From: Helopsaltes ochotensis
Lineage: Eukaryota; Chordata; Aves; Passeriformes; Locustellidae
Assembly: GCA_013400155.1 (NCBI GenBank)
Contig: VXBM01000016.1
Coordinates: 1,190,457-1,254,456, forward strand
Direction: 5' to 3'
Length of the DNA stretch: 64,000 nt
Position numbers and translations under genes: made by a program. Within the stretch, counting starts at the first letter, position 1; every line of letters begins with the position of its first letter. This document shows, one piece after another, positions 30,898 to 43,300 of the stretch. A model generated the notes under the pieces. It was not told the origin of the DNA. It searched no databases and was given only the letters and a program-made list of their open reading frames with translations.

Positions 30898-33800
30898 AGC
30901 AGCCTCCTTCGAGCCGTGCAGCGCTCCCGCCTGCTGCCGCAGAACTGCTGCCCGATGATTCATGTCCCTGGCTGCCCCTGGCCTCACTTGATCTCCTCAC
31001 CCCCTGCTGCATGTCTGAACTCCACTGTGGAGGAAGATCTTCTGTTTAGGTCCAGAGTGTGCACTAAATTTACCAGCAGCGTGAATCACAGCAAGAGGAG
31101 GCAACGGCGCAACATCACAAGGACACATGACACGTCTTGCTGTTGTATATCATTTATTCCTAACGTTTTTGTAGCACTGTCATGTTCTACCCATCACAGA
31201 TGGGTGCCTAATAGATGGAATAATTCAGGGATATGTTTCCTAAATACAGAATTCAAGATCTAATGCCTTGTCAAGGCAGTAGGATTAGCTGAAGCAGTGA
31301 CAGGTCACAGACAGGCTCTATCTTCAGATGAAATGGAAACTCTGTCTGCTTTGTATTTCCACAAGAAGTCCTCTGCTATGCCAGTGTAATGTGATAGTTT
31401 TGTGGATGCAATTACATTATCCACTGATATATGGCCTCTGCTTGTTAGCAATTGACTAAGCTACCTCTCTAACGTACTCAGTACAAGTACAAACATCTTG
31501 GGTTTTATTATGAGTGATTGAGTGCTATGGAGTTTTTTGTCTGTTTATTTTTATTGTTGGGGTTTTTCTTCTTTTAATATGCAGCCATACCTTCATTATC
31601 GTATTTTAAACAGTGGTCTTATAGGTGAGGACTTAGGTTGAAAGAGTTTTTGGGTTTTGGTATTCTATATGAATAAAAGAAAGGCCAGAAAAAGCTCTGT
31701 TTAACAGAGGACGTAAGGAAAAACTTTAAAGACATGCTAAAAAAAAAATTCCTATGGCTTTCCGAGCTGTGGCTCCCATACTAGGTATGAAAGGTGAAAC
31801 TTTAGGAATATTATAAGCCATCTAAAAATGTTGCAATGAACCAAAGACTTTGGCCAATATGCTTTAGCACCTGTGTTTGAGTATCTGCTTGGGTGTTGCT
31901 GGCTTTAAATCTGTAACTGGCACTTGACTCTTTCTATGGGGTGTTTTGCACTGTTGGGCGTAGACCTGTGAAACAGGTCCTGTGCTTGAGAACATGCCAA
32001 GGCATAAAACTTCTGCTTTTTACCACCAAATCTCACCCAAAGCTCTTCTGTGCCTGTTGTTATGAGCCCTCTTCATCCAGGGCAAGCAACACAAAGACTC
32101 ACACGATTCAGGCAGGATTAACTACCAGGGCTAGCTAGCTCCTTGTCCCACCTGAGCAGCTGCAGGCACTTTAGGGAAGACACAAGATGTCCTGTGTTGA
32201 TCATTAGGTAATCAGCTACATGGCTGCAGTTCCCTAGGGTATTCCTAAATAGCATCAGCTGAGGGTTGGTTTGTGGTCTGAACTCTCCTTGCCTTCAGTA
32301 GCTGCATCTAGCTTTGCCCCTGCAGTAATGTAAAAGCTTTAATTTGTTTCTGACACCTTCCATGTCGAATAGAAAATTCTCTCTTCTCTCTTTTGCAAAC
32401 TTTTTTGATCTTTGCTGCCCCTTGTTATTTGCTATTCAGTCTAGGAGCTATTTTGATGCTTTGGTGGTGGGAAGGAGTGTTTACAAGAGTTTTAGAAGCC
32501 TTGAAGTTAATGCTGTTTTGCTTCTGGAGCATGTCACAGTGTTTAAAGGCTAAACTTACTCTTGGATCTGTGGTTTATGGTAAATGAATGAATAAATGCT
32601 ACCTTCCCTTTCATGTTTTGCTTGATGTACAATGAGGAAGAAGTTTCTTGGATTTTAAACATTTCCAGGTCTTCAAGAAGTCTGTTTCTCACACGTTTTT
32701 AGTAGTGAGAATGTGAGAACTTTCCCTTGAGGAGTGAAGCAGCCATAAACCCTTGTGTGTAATAACGAAACCCACCAAAGGTAACTCCCATCCATGCTGA
32801 GACTGTGCAATGCCGCCTTGACTGGGAGGTGATAATGACCAGCCTCACCTCTACCTCCTTCATTTTGGCCAGGTTCTTGGTAGTTCCGCTGCAGCTCAAC
32901 CCAGGCAGGCCTTGCTGGTGTGGTGCTGCGCCCTGAGAGTGAGTAAAACTTTAACTTTTCATTACCTTACTGGTTAAAGGAGTTTGGGTGTCAAACTGTT
33001 TCAGGTGTGAGACCGCCAAGCAGAACGAGCTCCTCATTCTCAGACTTGAACACGCAGCTATGTCTGAAGTGAGAAGCCCCTTGTGCTGATATGTTTTTGC
33101 TGAGTTGAGGGTGGAGATTCGGGGGGTGGAGGAATGCTTTCCCCTCTCCATGTACGTTCCTCCTTGCATGTTGCTTTGAACGTTAGCTGTTCATGTTCAG
33201 AATTAATGTAGCATTCCTGGCTTTTGAAAAGTGAAATGGGCACAAGATCTGCCTCCAACGTGTTCATAGAATATCAAATTTCTATCATGAAACAACAGAA
33301 AGCCAAAATAAACAAAAACCCCTTTGAAGGATGGGTTGGACTGCCCGAGTTGGGTGTGTTAGTGACTTATTTAAGCATTTAAAGCCCTTTGCTTAAGCAG
33401 ACTCCCATTATTCATGTAAGAGCTCTCTCTGGGTGTCCATGGGCTCGGAAGAGGCCAAAGGTCACTCTGCTGTTTTGTGTGAGGACAGCAGGCTGCTCTT
33501 CAGAGGTTTGACCCTGACACTGTAATTGAGGCTTAGTGGTAGTCTCACTGGGGAGTGTTGTATCACAATCCAGCTGGCATTTTTTCATGCTCTCTGACTT
33601 CGCAGAAGCGGCTGTGCTACTGTAATAGTGTCACAGCAAGGGGTTTGGAGACCCTGGGCAGTGTGAGGGCAGAGTTACTGATCCTGCTTGTCTGGCATTG
33701 CTCTGTCTTGGCAAATACTAGTGAGGCATAACCCAGTGAAGGAAAATCTGCCAGAAGAGGAACAAGTGGAAGAGAAACAGGCACAGCACGAGTCTGGTTG

Positions 33801-34003
33801 AAGGCAATAAAGGAGCACAGGTAGGGAAGGAGACACAAGGAAGAGCACAACCTTCCTCTTTGGGTGGGTGTGGGCTGCTACATAGGGTTCAGTTGTCCTT
33901 GTTGCCTCACGAGCAGAGGTTCCTTCCCTGCCTGACAGAAGCAGGCTACTGCCAAACTAATGTGTTATGTATTGCCTGGAAGAGCCTTGACCCTGCTGGA
34001 AGC

Positions 34004-34010
34004 TGACTCA
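34004..34010 (+). promoter_or_regulatory. PLB1: AP-1 consensus upstream of PLB1
   Basis: TGACTCA, 284 bp upstream of the PLB1 ATG. It is a perfect TRE; function is inferred only. Confidence 0.35.
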
Positions 34011-34183
34011 TGTGATCTTGGTCCTTACATTTGCTGAGAACTCCCCTGAAAAATGGCCAGCTCTGTCTGAACAAGTGAGAGAAGCTGTGCCCCTTCTTTG
34101 ACCCTTGGATGGGCAATGAAATGAGATAGCAGCATCACTTTGCTTTCCAAAGGTAGAAGCTAATAAGTTTTATGGCTGCTGAG

Positions 34184-34189
34184 TTATCA
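34184..34189 (-). promoter_or_regulatory. PLB1: GATA-type site next to the PLB1 TATA-like element
   Basis: TTATCA (TGATAA on the minus strand) lies 11 bp before the TATA-like box. GATA factors drive many brush-border enzyme genes, which suits an intestinal phospholipase. Confidence 0.3.
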
Positions 34190-34199
34190 ACTTTTAAGA

Positions 34200-34207
34200 T
34201 ATAAAGG
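34200..34207 (+). promoter_or_regulatory. PLB1: TATA-like box of PLB1
   Basis: TATAAAGG, 94 bp upstream of the PLB1 start codon. It predicts transcription from about 34228-34235 and a leader of roughly 60 nt. The pyrimidine run ending TTTTCAG near 34238 could instead be a splice acceptor for an unseen upstream non-coding exon. Confidence 0.45.
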
Positions 34208-34250
34208 AGAAAAAGGAAGAGAATTTCTTTCTTTTCAGCCTTAACCTCTA

Positions 34251-34342
34251 ATGCACAGCACTCCAGGATTATCACTTCATAGAGGTGTTTACCATGAAGC
34301 TATTGTTAGGTGTGCTGTTCTTTTGGTTGCTCTCCTCAGAAG
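34251..34342 (+). other. Upstream ORF overlapping the PLB1 start
   Basis: An ATG 43 nt before the PLB1 ATG opens a different frame. In the spliced message it runs 38 codons, through exon 2, to a TAA at the very start of exon 3 (38136-38138). Its context is weak (C at -3) and the PLB1 ATG context is good (ACC), so leaky scanning is likely. It exists in the mRNA only if transcription starts near the TATA-like box. Confidence 0.4.
34294..34342 (+). CDS. PLB1: PLB1 exon 1 (residues 1-16), signal peptide
   Basis: MKLLLGVLFFWLLSSE: a basic residue then a Leu/Phe/Trp hydrophobic core, typical of a secretory signal. It ends in phase 1 at GAAG|GTAAGT. A 360-bp intron with nothing recognised follows. 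Confidence 0.78.
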
Positions 34343-37300
34343 GTAAGTTTTGGAAGGCCCTTTGAAAATTTGCATTGCACAGTATTTGGGAACCTCCATT
34401 TTTAGTTGTTGCAAGGTGGGTGTACAGCAGGAGTTTTGGAAGCAGGATGAAGAAAATCTGTGAGTAAAACTGTGATCTTAAATGAAGTTTTGGGTAGGTT
34501 TGATAATTTTTTGATGAAGATGTATGCATTGGTTTGCGCTCTTCTGGAGATAGACTGTGTCTGAGGCACTGAAGCATTCTGGTGAGAGAAACATCACCAA
34601 ATAGTTAGACTAGCAGTGAGATCTGTGCCAAAATGCTGCAGAAATTCAAGTAAGGAACAGAGACTTTCTCTGAATTTATAACTATGATCATCTTCTTTTC
34701 AGTGATAGACGATTATGTGAATGGTTAGTCAGCATCCTGGCATTCCAGGCATTGTTCAGATTTCTGTAATACTCAGGGTAGGGGGGAGCCCTTGTTGCCT
34801 ATACTGGGTCTCTGAAGTCCATGTTTGGTGCCAATGACAGTTTTGAAGGTGCTCAAGACTGAAAATGCTGTGTATGCTTTGGCTTTATTGGCTCTGTGCT
34901 TCACGTCTCTGCCCATCAGAAAATAATGATCACCACTGATAGTGCTTTACTTTAGCAGTAGGCTGTGATGATCACTATCTTCAGAGGATTATAAGGTGCT
35001 CTGATAAATAATAAACTGTTGGGAGGTTTTGGTTCCTGAAGTAATCAGAAGAAATTATCACATCTGAGCTTTTTAATTTAGAGAAAAATATGCACAGTGG
35101 CTGCAGTTCCTCTGAAAACTTTATCCAGGAAAAAAGATGTTGATTGATAGCAGCCTATAAGAATTGTTTGTTGAAACAGATCAGCTGTAAGAGCGAGGGA
35201 GGAAGAAGTTAGAATCTTTCTCCCAAATTTTGGGAGAGTAATCTGAAAAATACTTCTTTTTTTATATCAAGAAAATTGAAAAGACAAGTTAGAATTATTC
35301 AATGGTATAGTAATGGAGTAACTATAATACTGGGAGTAGCAGGAGTTTAAAAAGTCATCCTATGTAAGGTGTAAATCCAAAACAAACTAAGAAAACTGAA
35401 GAGGTTAAAATTTAAGCAGCCAAGCCAAAAATTAATCAGAAGAGAAACAATGAATCATTGTTGAAGCAATGAAAACCAATAAATCCTTTTTCAAATTCTT
35501 CTGAAACATGGAGTCTGTAGGACTGACTAATGTATAAAAGAAGGCTGAAGCCTGACAAATTCTTTTTTTCTTTGGTGTCCTTGCATAGCAGCTTAAAAAA
35601 GGCCTTGTACTCCAAGCTTTTCAGCACAGAGGACAAAAGGAGTAACGACAAAATCCTTGAACAAACTGATGACAAATAGTAAAAGAACTGCCAGGATTAG
35701 ATGATATCCACCCAAGGGAGTGAGCCAAGCAGAAATACGAACGTGTCCATTTTATTAACTGTGATGCTCATATTGATCTGTGTTGGGATGTGGGCTCTGC
35801 ACATGTCCTGAAGTGATCCGGATAAGGGTGTATTCTAACTTGCAAAGCTATTCAGGATGTTCAGAATGAAAATTTAGGCTAAGTTTTCCCCTTGTATTTT
35901 ACTCTTATCCGTGTGTGTGCTATGGTGAACTCTGAAGAGATATTGCTTGACCCCAGAACACAACTGTCTAAAGGCATCAGTGCTAGTGCTAGTTGGAGAG
36001 AAATTATTTCAGGAGTTAGTGAGAGAACAGCATAAAACCCACATTGCTGCTGCTGTGTACGGGGCCATGGTTCACCTGCATCCTGACAGTGGTCTGGATT
36101 TTTCATCTCAAAAAAGATGCGGTAAAACCTAGGAGGAAGATGCAGGGGGAGAGTGGTCAGACGTAGGAACAAATTTCAACATGAGATCAAAGAAACTGAC
36201 TCTTCAGCCTGGAAAAGAAGGGATAGGTGTATGATAAAGACACAGAGGTGCATGCAAAATGGCAAATTTTGCAGAAACAGAGGAGTGACTACTCTTTACA
36301 AGAGCAACAAGGAAACAATTAGATTATTAACAAATGAGAAGTACTTTTTTCCAACATGTAATTGAGTGATGAAGCATCTTTTGCAATGGGTCTTGAGGAA
36401 AGGCAAAAATAGGAAAAAATTAGAAAAACAAACGTGCAAACCCATGGAAGAAGCATGGCAGGGAGTTCTTCAACATTAAGTAAATGCTTGCTCAAGGAGC
36501 ACAACTCAAGGATTTGGGAGGATAGGAAGTGGAAATATGACTGTATTTTCCTTCTTTTTTGCCTAAGCATCTGCATTTGTATATTGTCAGAAGCAAAATC
36601 CCAGATTAGATTAGATAGACTTTCAGTCTGACACAAGAAAACTGTTCCTCCAACTCCCCAAGTCCTGGAAACTGGGACTGAATCCTCTTTCTCTCTCAAT
36701 GTAACCTAAGGACCTATTCTCAAATATAGTTGAAATTAGTGCTGAAATTCTCAGATAATAAGTTTCTGTGGTGGATTTGTGTGATGCAGACAAGTCTCTC
36801 ATTGCTTTTGCCTCCAGTATCCCAAACAGAGTTGGGGTTCTGGTTATTGCCCTGAGTAAAGTGTCAAAAAACCACAGACTGAACAGACATTTAACAGAAA
36901 TGTTAAAAATGTGTCACACAACAGCCAGGAAACTGTCTCAACCTTCAACAGAGTACTGTAAAAATAATATGAATTTGCAAATAGCTCATGGCTGAAACCC
37001 AAGTAGGGGGAAAAAAACCCCATGTATAGAAGTTGCTGCCAGTTATTGAATATGGTCATGTAGTGTGGCACAGGTGACAGGCTGAGGCAGTTATGGGGAG
37101 CAGTGGTGGCTTTGTGTCACTGCACTGACCGGAGTGCACAGGTACCCATGTCCCCAGAGGCTGCCCAGAGCCCCCTGCCTGTGCCAGGCACATCTCCTTG
37201 CAGTGTGAGCCCCACTGGCTGCCCTGCACCCAAGGATGTCTCACCTGCTGGACTGAGCTGGCTCAGCTCTTACTCTGAGAGCATGGAAATAAAGGTGTAC

Positions 37301-40300
37301 AAGCCAGAAATACTCAGCAGGGCTGAATATTCCAAAAATAGCTCCTGAATGTTAAAGGACAATTATTCTGATTCTGTGTAAGACTTGCTGGATGCTGATG
37401 TCTTCAGTGGGGCAAGCAAGAACAGCTGAGAGTGTGCTTTGAAGTTCAGCTGACCTAGGCTTTGTGGTCATCTTTGTAAATATTAGAAATTTAAAATAAA
37501 CCAAAATCTATTTGTATAAATCCAAGTGTATGCTCAAGGAAAGAGAATAGTGTTTACTGAAACATCTACAGGCCTGACTCCTGGCTCCACAGGCTATTTT
37601 GTCTGCCAACACTCTACTAAGAGAAAAAAATTGCAGCTGTTCCTGTATCACTATGGCAAACTCTCAACAGTGTCATGCTGCTCCCTGACTGTGGAAGATG
37701 TAGATTAATGTGAATGGTTCCTTTCTAAGGAGTTTCACCTTGTACATGTTCAAACTACTCTAAATTTGGACAGAATAAGATTACAGCAGTGTATAAAATG
37801 TGCTGAAGAGAAAAAAAAGTAGGGAAGGCCTGTGGAAGTTGGGGTCGTTCGAGAGGATCCACAAGCAGTTCATCAGGTTGCTGTAAATGCATCTCATTTT
37901 ACTAATTTCAAGAGATCTCACCTACTTTATTATAACTAAAAACTTTTTATAGTATAGGAAAATCAAAGAAAATATGTTTGGTTGTTGGGATGAGCCTCTT
38001 CTTTGGAAAGGAGGGCAGATGAGAAAGGTGCCTCCTCCCTGGATTCTGTGCTTTTAGGTGTATTAAGTCTTATGAAGCTTTTTTTCCCTAAGGTAAAAAA
38101 AATATAGCATAACCCTTTCTTTAATGTTTTTAAGGTAATGCAGATGATCAGGAAGAATATGGAACACTAGAGGTAAAGTACGAGTACAACTTTCTTTTTT
38201 TTTTCTGTTTTCGATACCTATCATTACCTATCAAGCTGTTGCTTCCTCTGAGGCAAGCAGAAGAGGAAAGAATACAGCTTGTTGTTTTAAATTGCTTCTG
38301 CAAAGAAGAAATGCAAAGCCAATGAGTCAGCAATGTGATAGTGCAGCTGCAAGATTACAGAATGTAATCAGGAAATGAGGTTTTCTCTGAGCAATGTTTG
38401 TTATTAGGTTGCATATCCTTTACGTAGGTCGTTTGTAGTTAGCACTTTTTCCTAGATGCTCTGTTGCTCTTTTAGAAACACAGGATTAAACTCTTCATTG
38501 CTTTATAACAATGCAAAGTGTCTGCACCATTGAAGTTCTCTAGCTGGGCACTAGGGAGTGTGTGGGGACCGTGGTGACCCTTGTCACTATACAGCTTTCA
38601 CATTTAGGTATTGGTGATGGTCAGACAGCCACTCATGGTCATTTTTACGAAGGAACACCTTGCCAAGTCACCTGGGGAGGCAAGGATTGCCTTTCTTGTC
38701 CCTTTAAAGCAGTTGATGTTGGGCTGTGTCTACCATAAGGATATAGGATGGCATTAAACAATGTTCCTACTGGTACTAAGCTGTCTCTCATGCTGAGTGA
38801 ATACCATCACTCACATCCTTGCCTTCTCTGATCACCTGACCAGGTGTTGTTAAGGAGCCAGAATTGGTTCATTCTTCCTTTCCTGTTGCATATTGGAGAT
38901 GTAACGTTTGTTGGGTCCCTTGGTTCAGTTGGGTGTCCCTTGACACATAAGAGGTCCTTATGACCTCTTCCAGATTAAGCAGTGACTGCAGCAATGGATG
39001 TGACAGGATGTGTTCAGCACATTTCATTGTTTGCTCAGGCCCAGTGCTGTGGCAATCAGTAAGAAAATTTTGCAGAAAATGTCAAGTTCTGGAAGAGTTA
39101 ACTGAAAATGCAGCTGTGCAGATCTGTGTTCCCATGTATTTCCAACAGAAGTGTAATTGTTCTTTGAAATTGTTTACATGAGTAAAATCTTGGTTCTATG
39201 TGAGAAAGGAGCCTGTAGGACCCCTCATTCCACAGATTTCTTTGTTAGATCTAAGCAATCAACCATGTTTATTTGTTTATATCTAAGGCTCTAAGAAGCT
39301 TGCCGTTTTCATGTGAGCAGGTGATGCTCCCTGAGACCCCTTCATCTTCAGGTTTGTATTTGCAGATATTGTCTCTGCAGAGGCTGTCCCTAACAAAATT
39401 ATTTGAGAATGGGCTGGGGCAGAAATCAGCTGTTTGCGGGGACACCTGTGCATGGGATTGACTGAAGTGGAGCTAGGCTCTATGAACTCCTTAGTTTTTT
39501 GTTCCACTTGTGATTTATTTTCTATCTTTGTTTCTTCATCTGGTGACTGGGGATGCCACTACTACTTCAATCATTCTCAGCAGTGTTTTTTTATCTTTTC
39601 TTGCTTTATGGCTGAGCGTTTCGGTGCTTCTAAACACCCAGAGAATTTACTGGACACCTAAGAAAAAGTTTCTCATGCTTTCTGACTAGTTTAAAACCTC
39701 CAATCAAAGCAATCAGTATAGACTTGTTACTATTTCAACCAACTTTATGTTTTGTAATGTACTGAGGAATGTAACTTGCTTTTAGGGTTACTGTTTCAGG
39801 GTTTTTTGTAACCTGAAGTCTTTTGCTTTTCCGCAGTTCATGCACTAAGGCCAGCTGACATTAAAGCAGTCGCTGCAATAGGAAGTTTGCCAAGAGTAAG
39901 TACAAGCAGGAAATATGCTGAACGTGACCCGTTTCCTCCTCTGCGATGATGAAGTCAGCTGATGATGTAGTTTGGGGTCTCAGGGTGTTCAGCACTTCAG
40001 TCTTTCCACAAGTATCAAAGACTTCTGGTGAAAAAATGACTGGAAATACCTGCTGTTCAGTGTTCCAATATACCCCGAGTCTAAAAATAGCCATCTGACT
40101 TCGTGCAGGAGGAAATGTGATCACAGTGCTCTTGCAGAGAACCATGATATTTGATTAGGGTGCATGGATTTTCCTAACAACAAGCATAACAGATTGAATA
40201 ACTGGAAGAAGATGATGGGAAAATTCAAACTGGAACAAATACAAATTATTGAGAATACAGTAGATTTTCCACCTCATCAAGTGTTTTCTGTAGAAACTGG

Positions 40301-43300
40301 TTTCCTACCTAGAAGGCAGAAAGTCTACAAGAATCACAAAGCTGTTTCTGTTGTATAGATCAGTGGATAAAGTTCTCCTCCCTGTAATAATATAGCAGAT
40401 TTGGATGATCTTTATTTGTCTTAATAGTTGTAAGTGTATATCTGAAACAGGTTTGAGGCCCAGTTAAAAGCATTTAACCACAATTCCTAAGCATTGAGGA
40501 AGCATAGAAATGCCTGTAGAGCAAGAATTGATAGCCGCTGGAGAGGCTGCAACTGTGAAAAACAGGGAGGAGTCTCCCTTATTACAAAACACCTTTCAAA
40601 TTTGAGATGGTATCTATCAATGTATCATACTTTTCCTTTAGAAAATCAGCACTTCTGGACTCCTCGTGAGTACCTCTCATTCAAAAATATTTATTGTTCT
40701 GAGTGCAAAAGTGCTTCATTCATATCAGGTGCATGGCCCTTTAGAGCGAGTCTTCTTTGTGCTGGTGTGTTTGTTGCTTGTGGAAGTGTGATAGAAAAAC
40801 ATGTAAATTATCTTCTTTTAAGGAATATTTGCTTTCCTAGAGCAAACATCTCTGTCACTGTCTCCTCATCAAACACTCTGAAATCAGTGAAGTTCCTCTA
40901 CTGATGTTGTTTCTTTTTAACAGACACCCTTCTGAGTGCCATCTGTGTAAATTATCTAAATGACTTCAGGTTATGACCCCTGTTGAAAAGGAGTAGATCC
41001 AAAGAAATTTGCTGTAGAGCAGCATTTTTTTTTAGAATTTGATTTCAACTAATCAAATTCTATTTTAAGCCGTGTGTAGAAAAATCATTAATGAAAGCAT
41101 TAACTGAGAAAGGATTACCAGATTATGAAAATGCACTGTAATAGGGAAGTTCTGGAAAATAATATAAATCTGGAGTGATTGCAGCACAATGGAGAAGAGT
41201 ATGTGGAAAACAATACTGTCTCTAACAGGACTGAAATACAGTAGGGGAACAGCATACGGAGGTCTAGTTTATACTTTGCTTAATATTATTCTTATTTCTT
41301 CTTTGTTTACAGACACCAGGATCTGCTGAGGATTTACTCCAAAGGTAACAAAAAATAGCTAGCTTTTATAAGTTTCATTATCCTAATCTCTGTAGTATCA
41401 CAGTGCAGGAGTTAGGCCCAAGCAATTTTTTTTGTTGTTCTAAAGAGAGGAGGAGAAAGCCTTCATAAACTAGAAAGTATTTTGAGACACTGAAACTTTC
41501 CCTTTCATTTCATAACAAATGTTTTATACTTATGCAGGATGTAGAATTACCTTAGGGTTGCAATACCCTTGATTAAGAATCATTGCTGTGTGATAAATCC
41601 TAGGCAGTAAATATCATAATTCACTAGTTAGAGATTAGAACGCAGGGATTTATCAGAGCTAAGAAAGAGCTCAGTAGTACAGATACCATGTCCTCTGCTT
41701 GGTTGATTCCCAATGCTTCATGCACAAGCTTTATCCCATTTCTTTCTTCCATGCCCCTTTCACAGATCTAAATCAGTGAGTGAACATATGGCTAAACCTT
41801 GTAGTTGCAGGTCTGTCCAGATCTTTTGAGTCACAGCATCCCAGGTGAGGATTTAGCGCTGCACAGATAAACTTTAAAATACTGAGGTTTTTTAATGGTT
41901 GCATAACATCTGTGTCCACTTGTATGTGTGTACACACGGAGAGGCCCCAGCATCACTTATACCTATGTATAAGCAAGCACAAGTACTGCAACATGCAGAG
42001 GGTACAGAGGCACAAAAAATTGAGATCTGAGACTATGTTCTTACTCAGCAGTAAGTGATGACATAACAGTTCTGGGGAAAGAAAGGCCCCATTCTTACTT
42101 GCAGCAGCTGCCATGAATTTCACTCTGAGATGCAGCATAACTAATAAGAAATTGAGGCTGTGCTGTAATATAATTTTTCTTTGAGAAATGAAATAACAGG
42201 AACTTCCTGTTTTCTCTTCCCTTTCTATAGCACTGGAAAGAACTTCCTTGAACTAAGCGTGGCAGCTTTAGCAGGTGCGTCTTGCTGTCACACTGAAACT
42301 TCAGCAAATTAATTTAACAGCTTGCTGGGAGAAGCTCCAGGGCTCTGCTGGGCTGCAGAGCAGGTGCAGCAAAGGCACACAGCAGGGGTGTAAGGGAAGC
42401 TTGAGGGATGGTGTACCTGGGGACATGAGTACAGCCAGCTTGGGTTCTCCGTGATGGCTTTAAAGAGACTGTCTGGGTAGACAAACAGCAGTGTAGAAGG
42501 GGTGTGACAGATTGCTGCAAGATTCTCAAATGCCCAACAGGGTTTTTTGGCCTCTTATTTCTACCCACTACTCAGTCTCTGCTTGTGATCCATGCTGACC
42601 TGGTAAAATCTCATGTGGGTTTGCCTGCCCAGAACTGCTATGTGCTTAGGGTTTACACTGGGACTGCCATTGATGCGCCATCTGGGAATCTGTGGCCCAT
42701 TGGCTGTCTCTGAAGGCAGCCTTGCTTAAAGGGTATTGCAAGTAAAACCTTCATCCCCACTGAAATGCTGCATAATATATAGCTGGTCCTGCCCTCCAAA
42801 TCTTCTTCCTAGTATCTTAACTTCTTGGTGTGATGTCCATTTCCCTGTAAAAGGGGTTTAAAACATGGCAACTTGTTGGTGTTTGATGAGTCTCCCTGGG
42901 TAGCCTTTCCCAGTAGCTTCATTTCTACAGCTGTCTCTATTTAAGCCCACCTACAATACTTGTGGCTGACATGAGATGAGACTGGAGGTTTTTGACCTGA
43001 GTCTGAAGGCAAACTCAGACATCAAGCCTTCACTTCAGAAGGTGAGGAACAAAACCAAGGAAAACAGGTGAAGAGCTGTCAGATTATGCCCTTTTTCTGA
43101 CCTAGAGAGGTGTTTTAAAGACTCTTGTTTTATTTTCAGTCTCATGTGAAGGGTGAAACAATACAGATGTTACAATTCATGCCATCACAATCAGAAGCCA
43201 ACTATTTCATAATTACAATATATTATAAGCATTTCTTAGCCTATCAGATTTTGCTACACAATGCTGTTAATGCCTTAAAGCCAATAATCTAAAATTACTC

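Larger units (their letters stand above)
27721..34199. other. Intergenic region upstream of PLB1
   Basis: No gene recognised. Contents: two CTCF-like motifs (28205-28217 minus, 30886-30897 plus), a poly-T run with an assembly gap at 30643-30696, CpG-containing sequence at 30.84-31.12 kb, and an AP-1 consensus at 34004-34010. The rest looks unique. Confidence 0.5.
34724..38134 (+). other. PLB1: PLB1 intron 2
   Basis: 3411 bp. It contains old CR1-derived pieces (about 35.64-35.72 and 36.10-36.38 kb) and a GC-richer patch at 37.09-37.26 kb. No additional exon was recognised. Confidence 0.7.

Noticed and set aside
39861..40145. 94-codon minus-strand open frame in PLB1 intron 5
   Set aside because: It overlaps PLB1 exon 5 on the other strand, and I could not match any family with confidence. 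Treated as chance.
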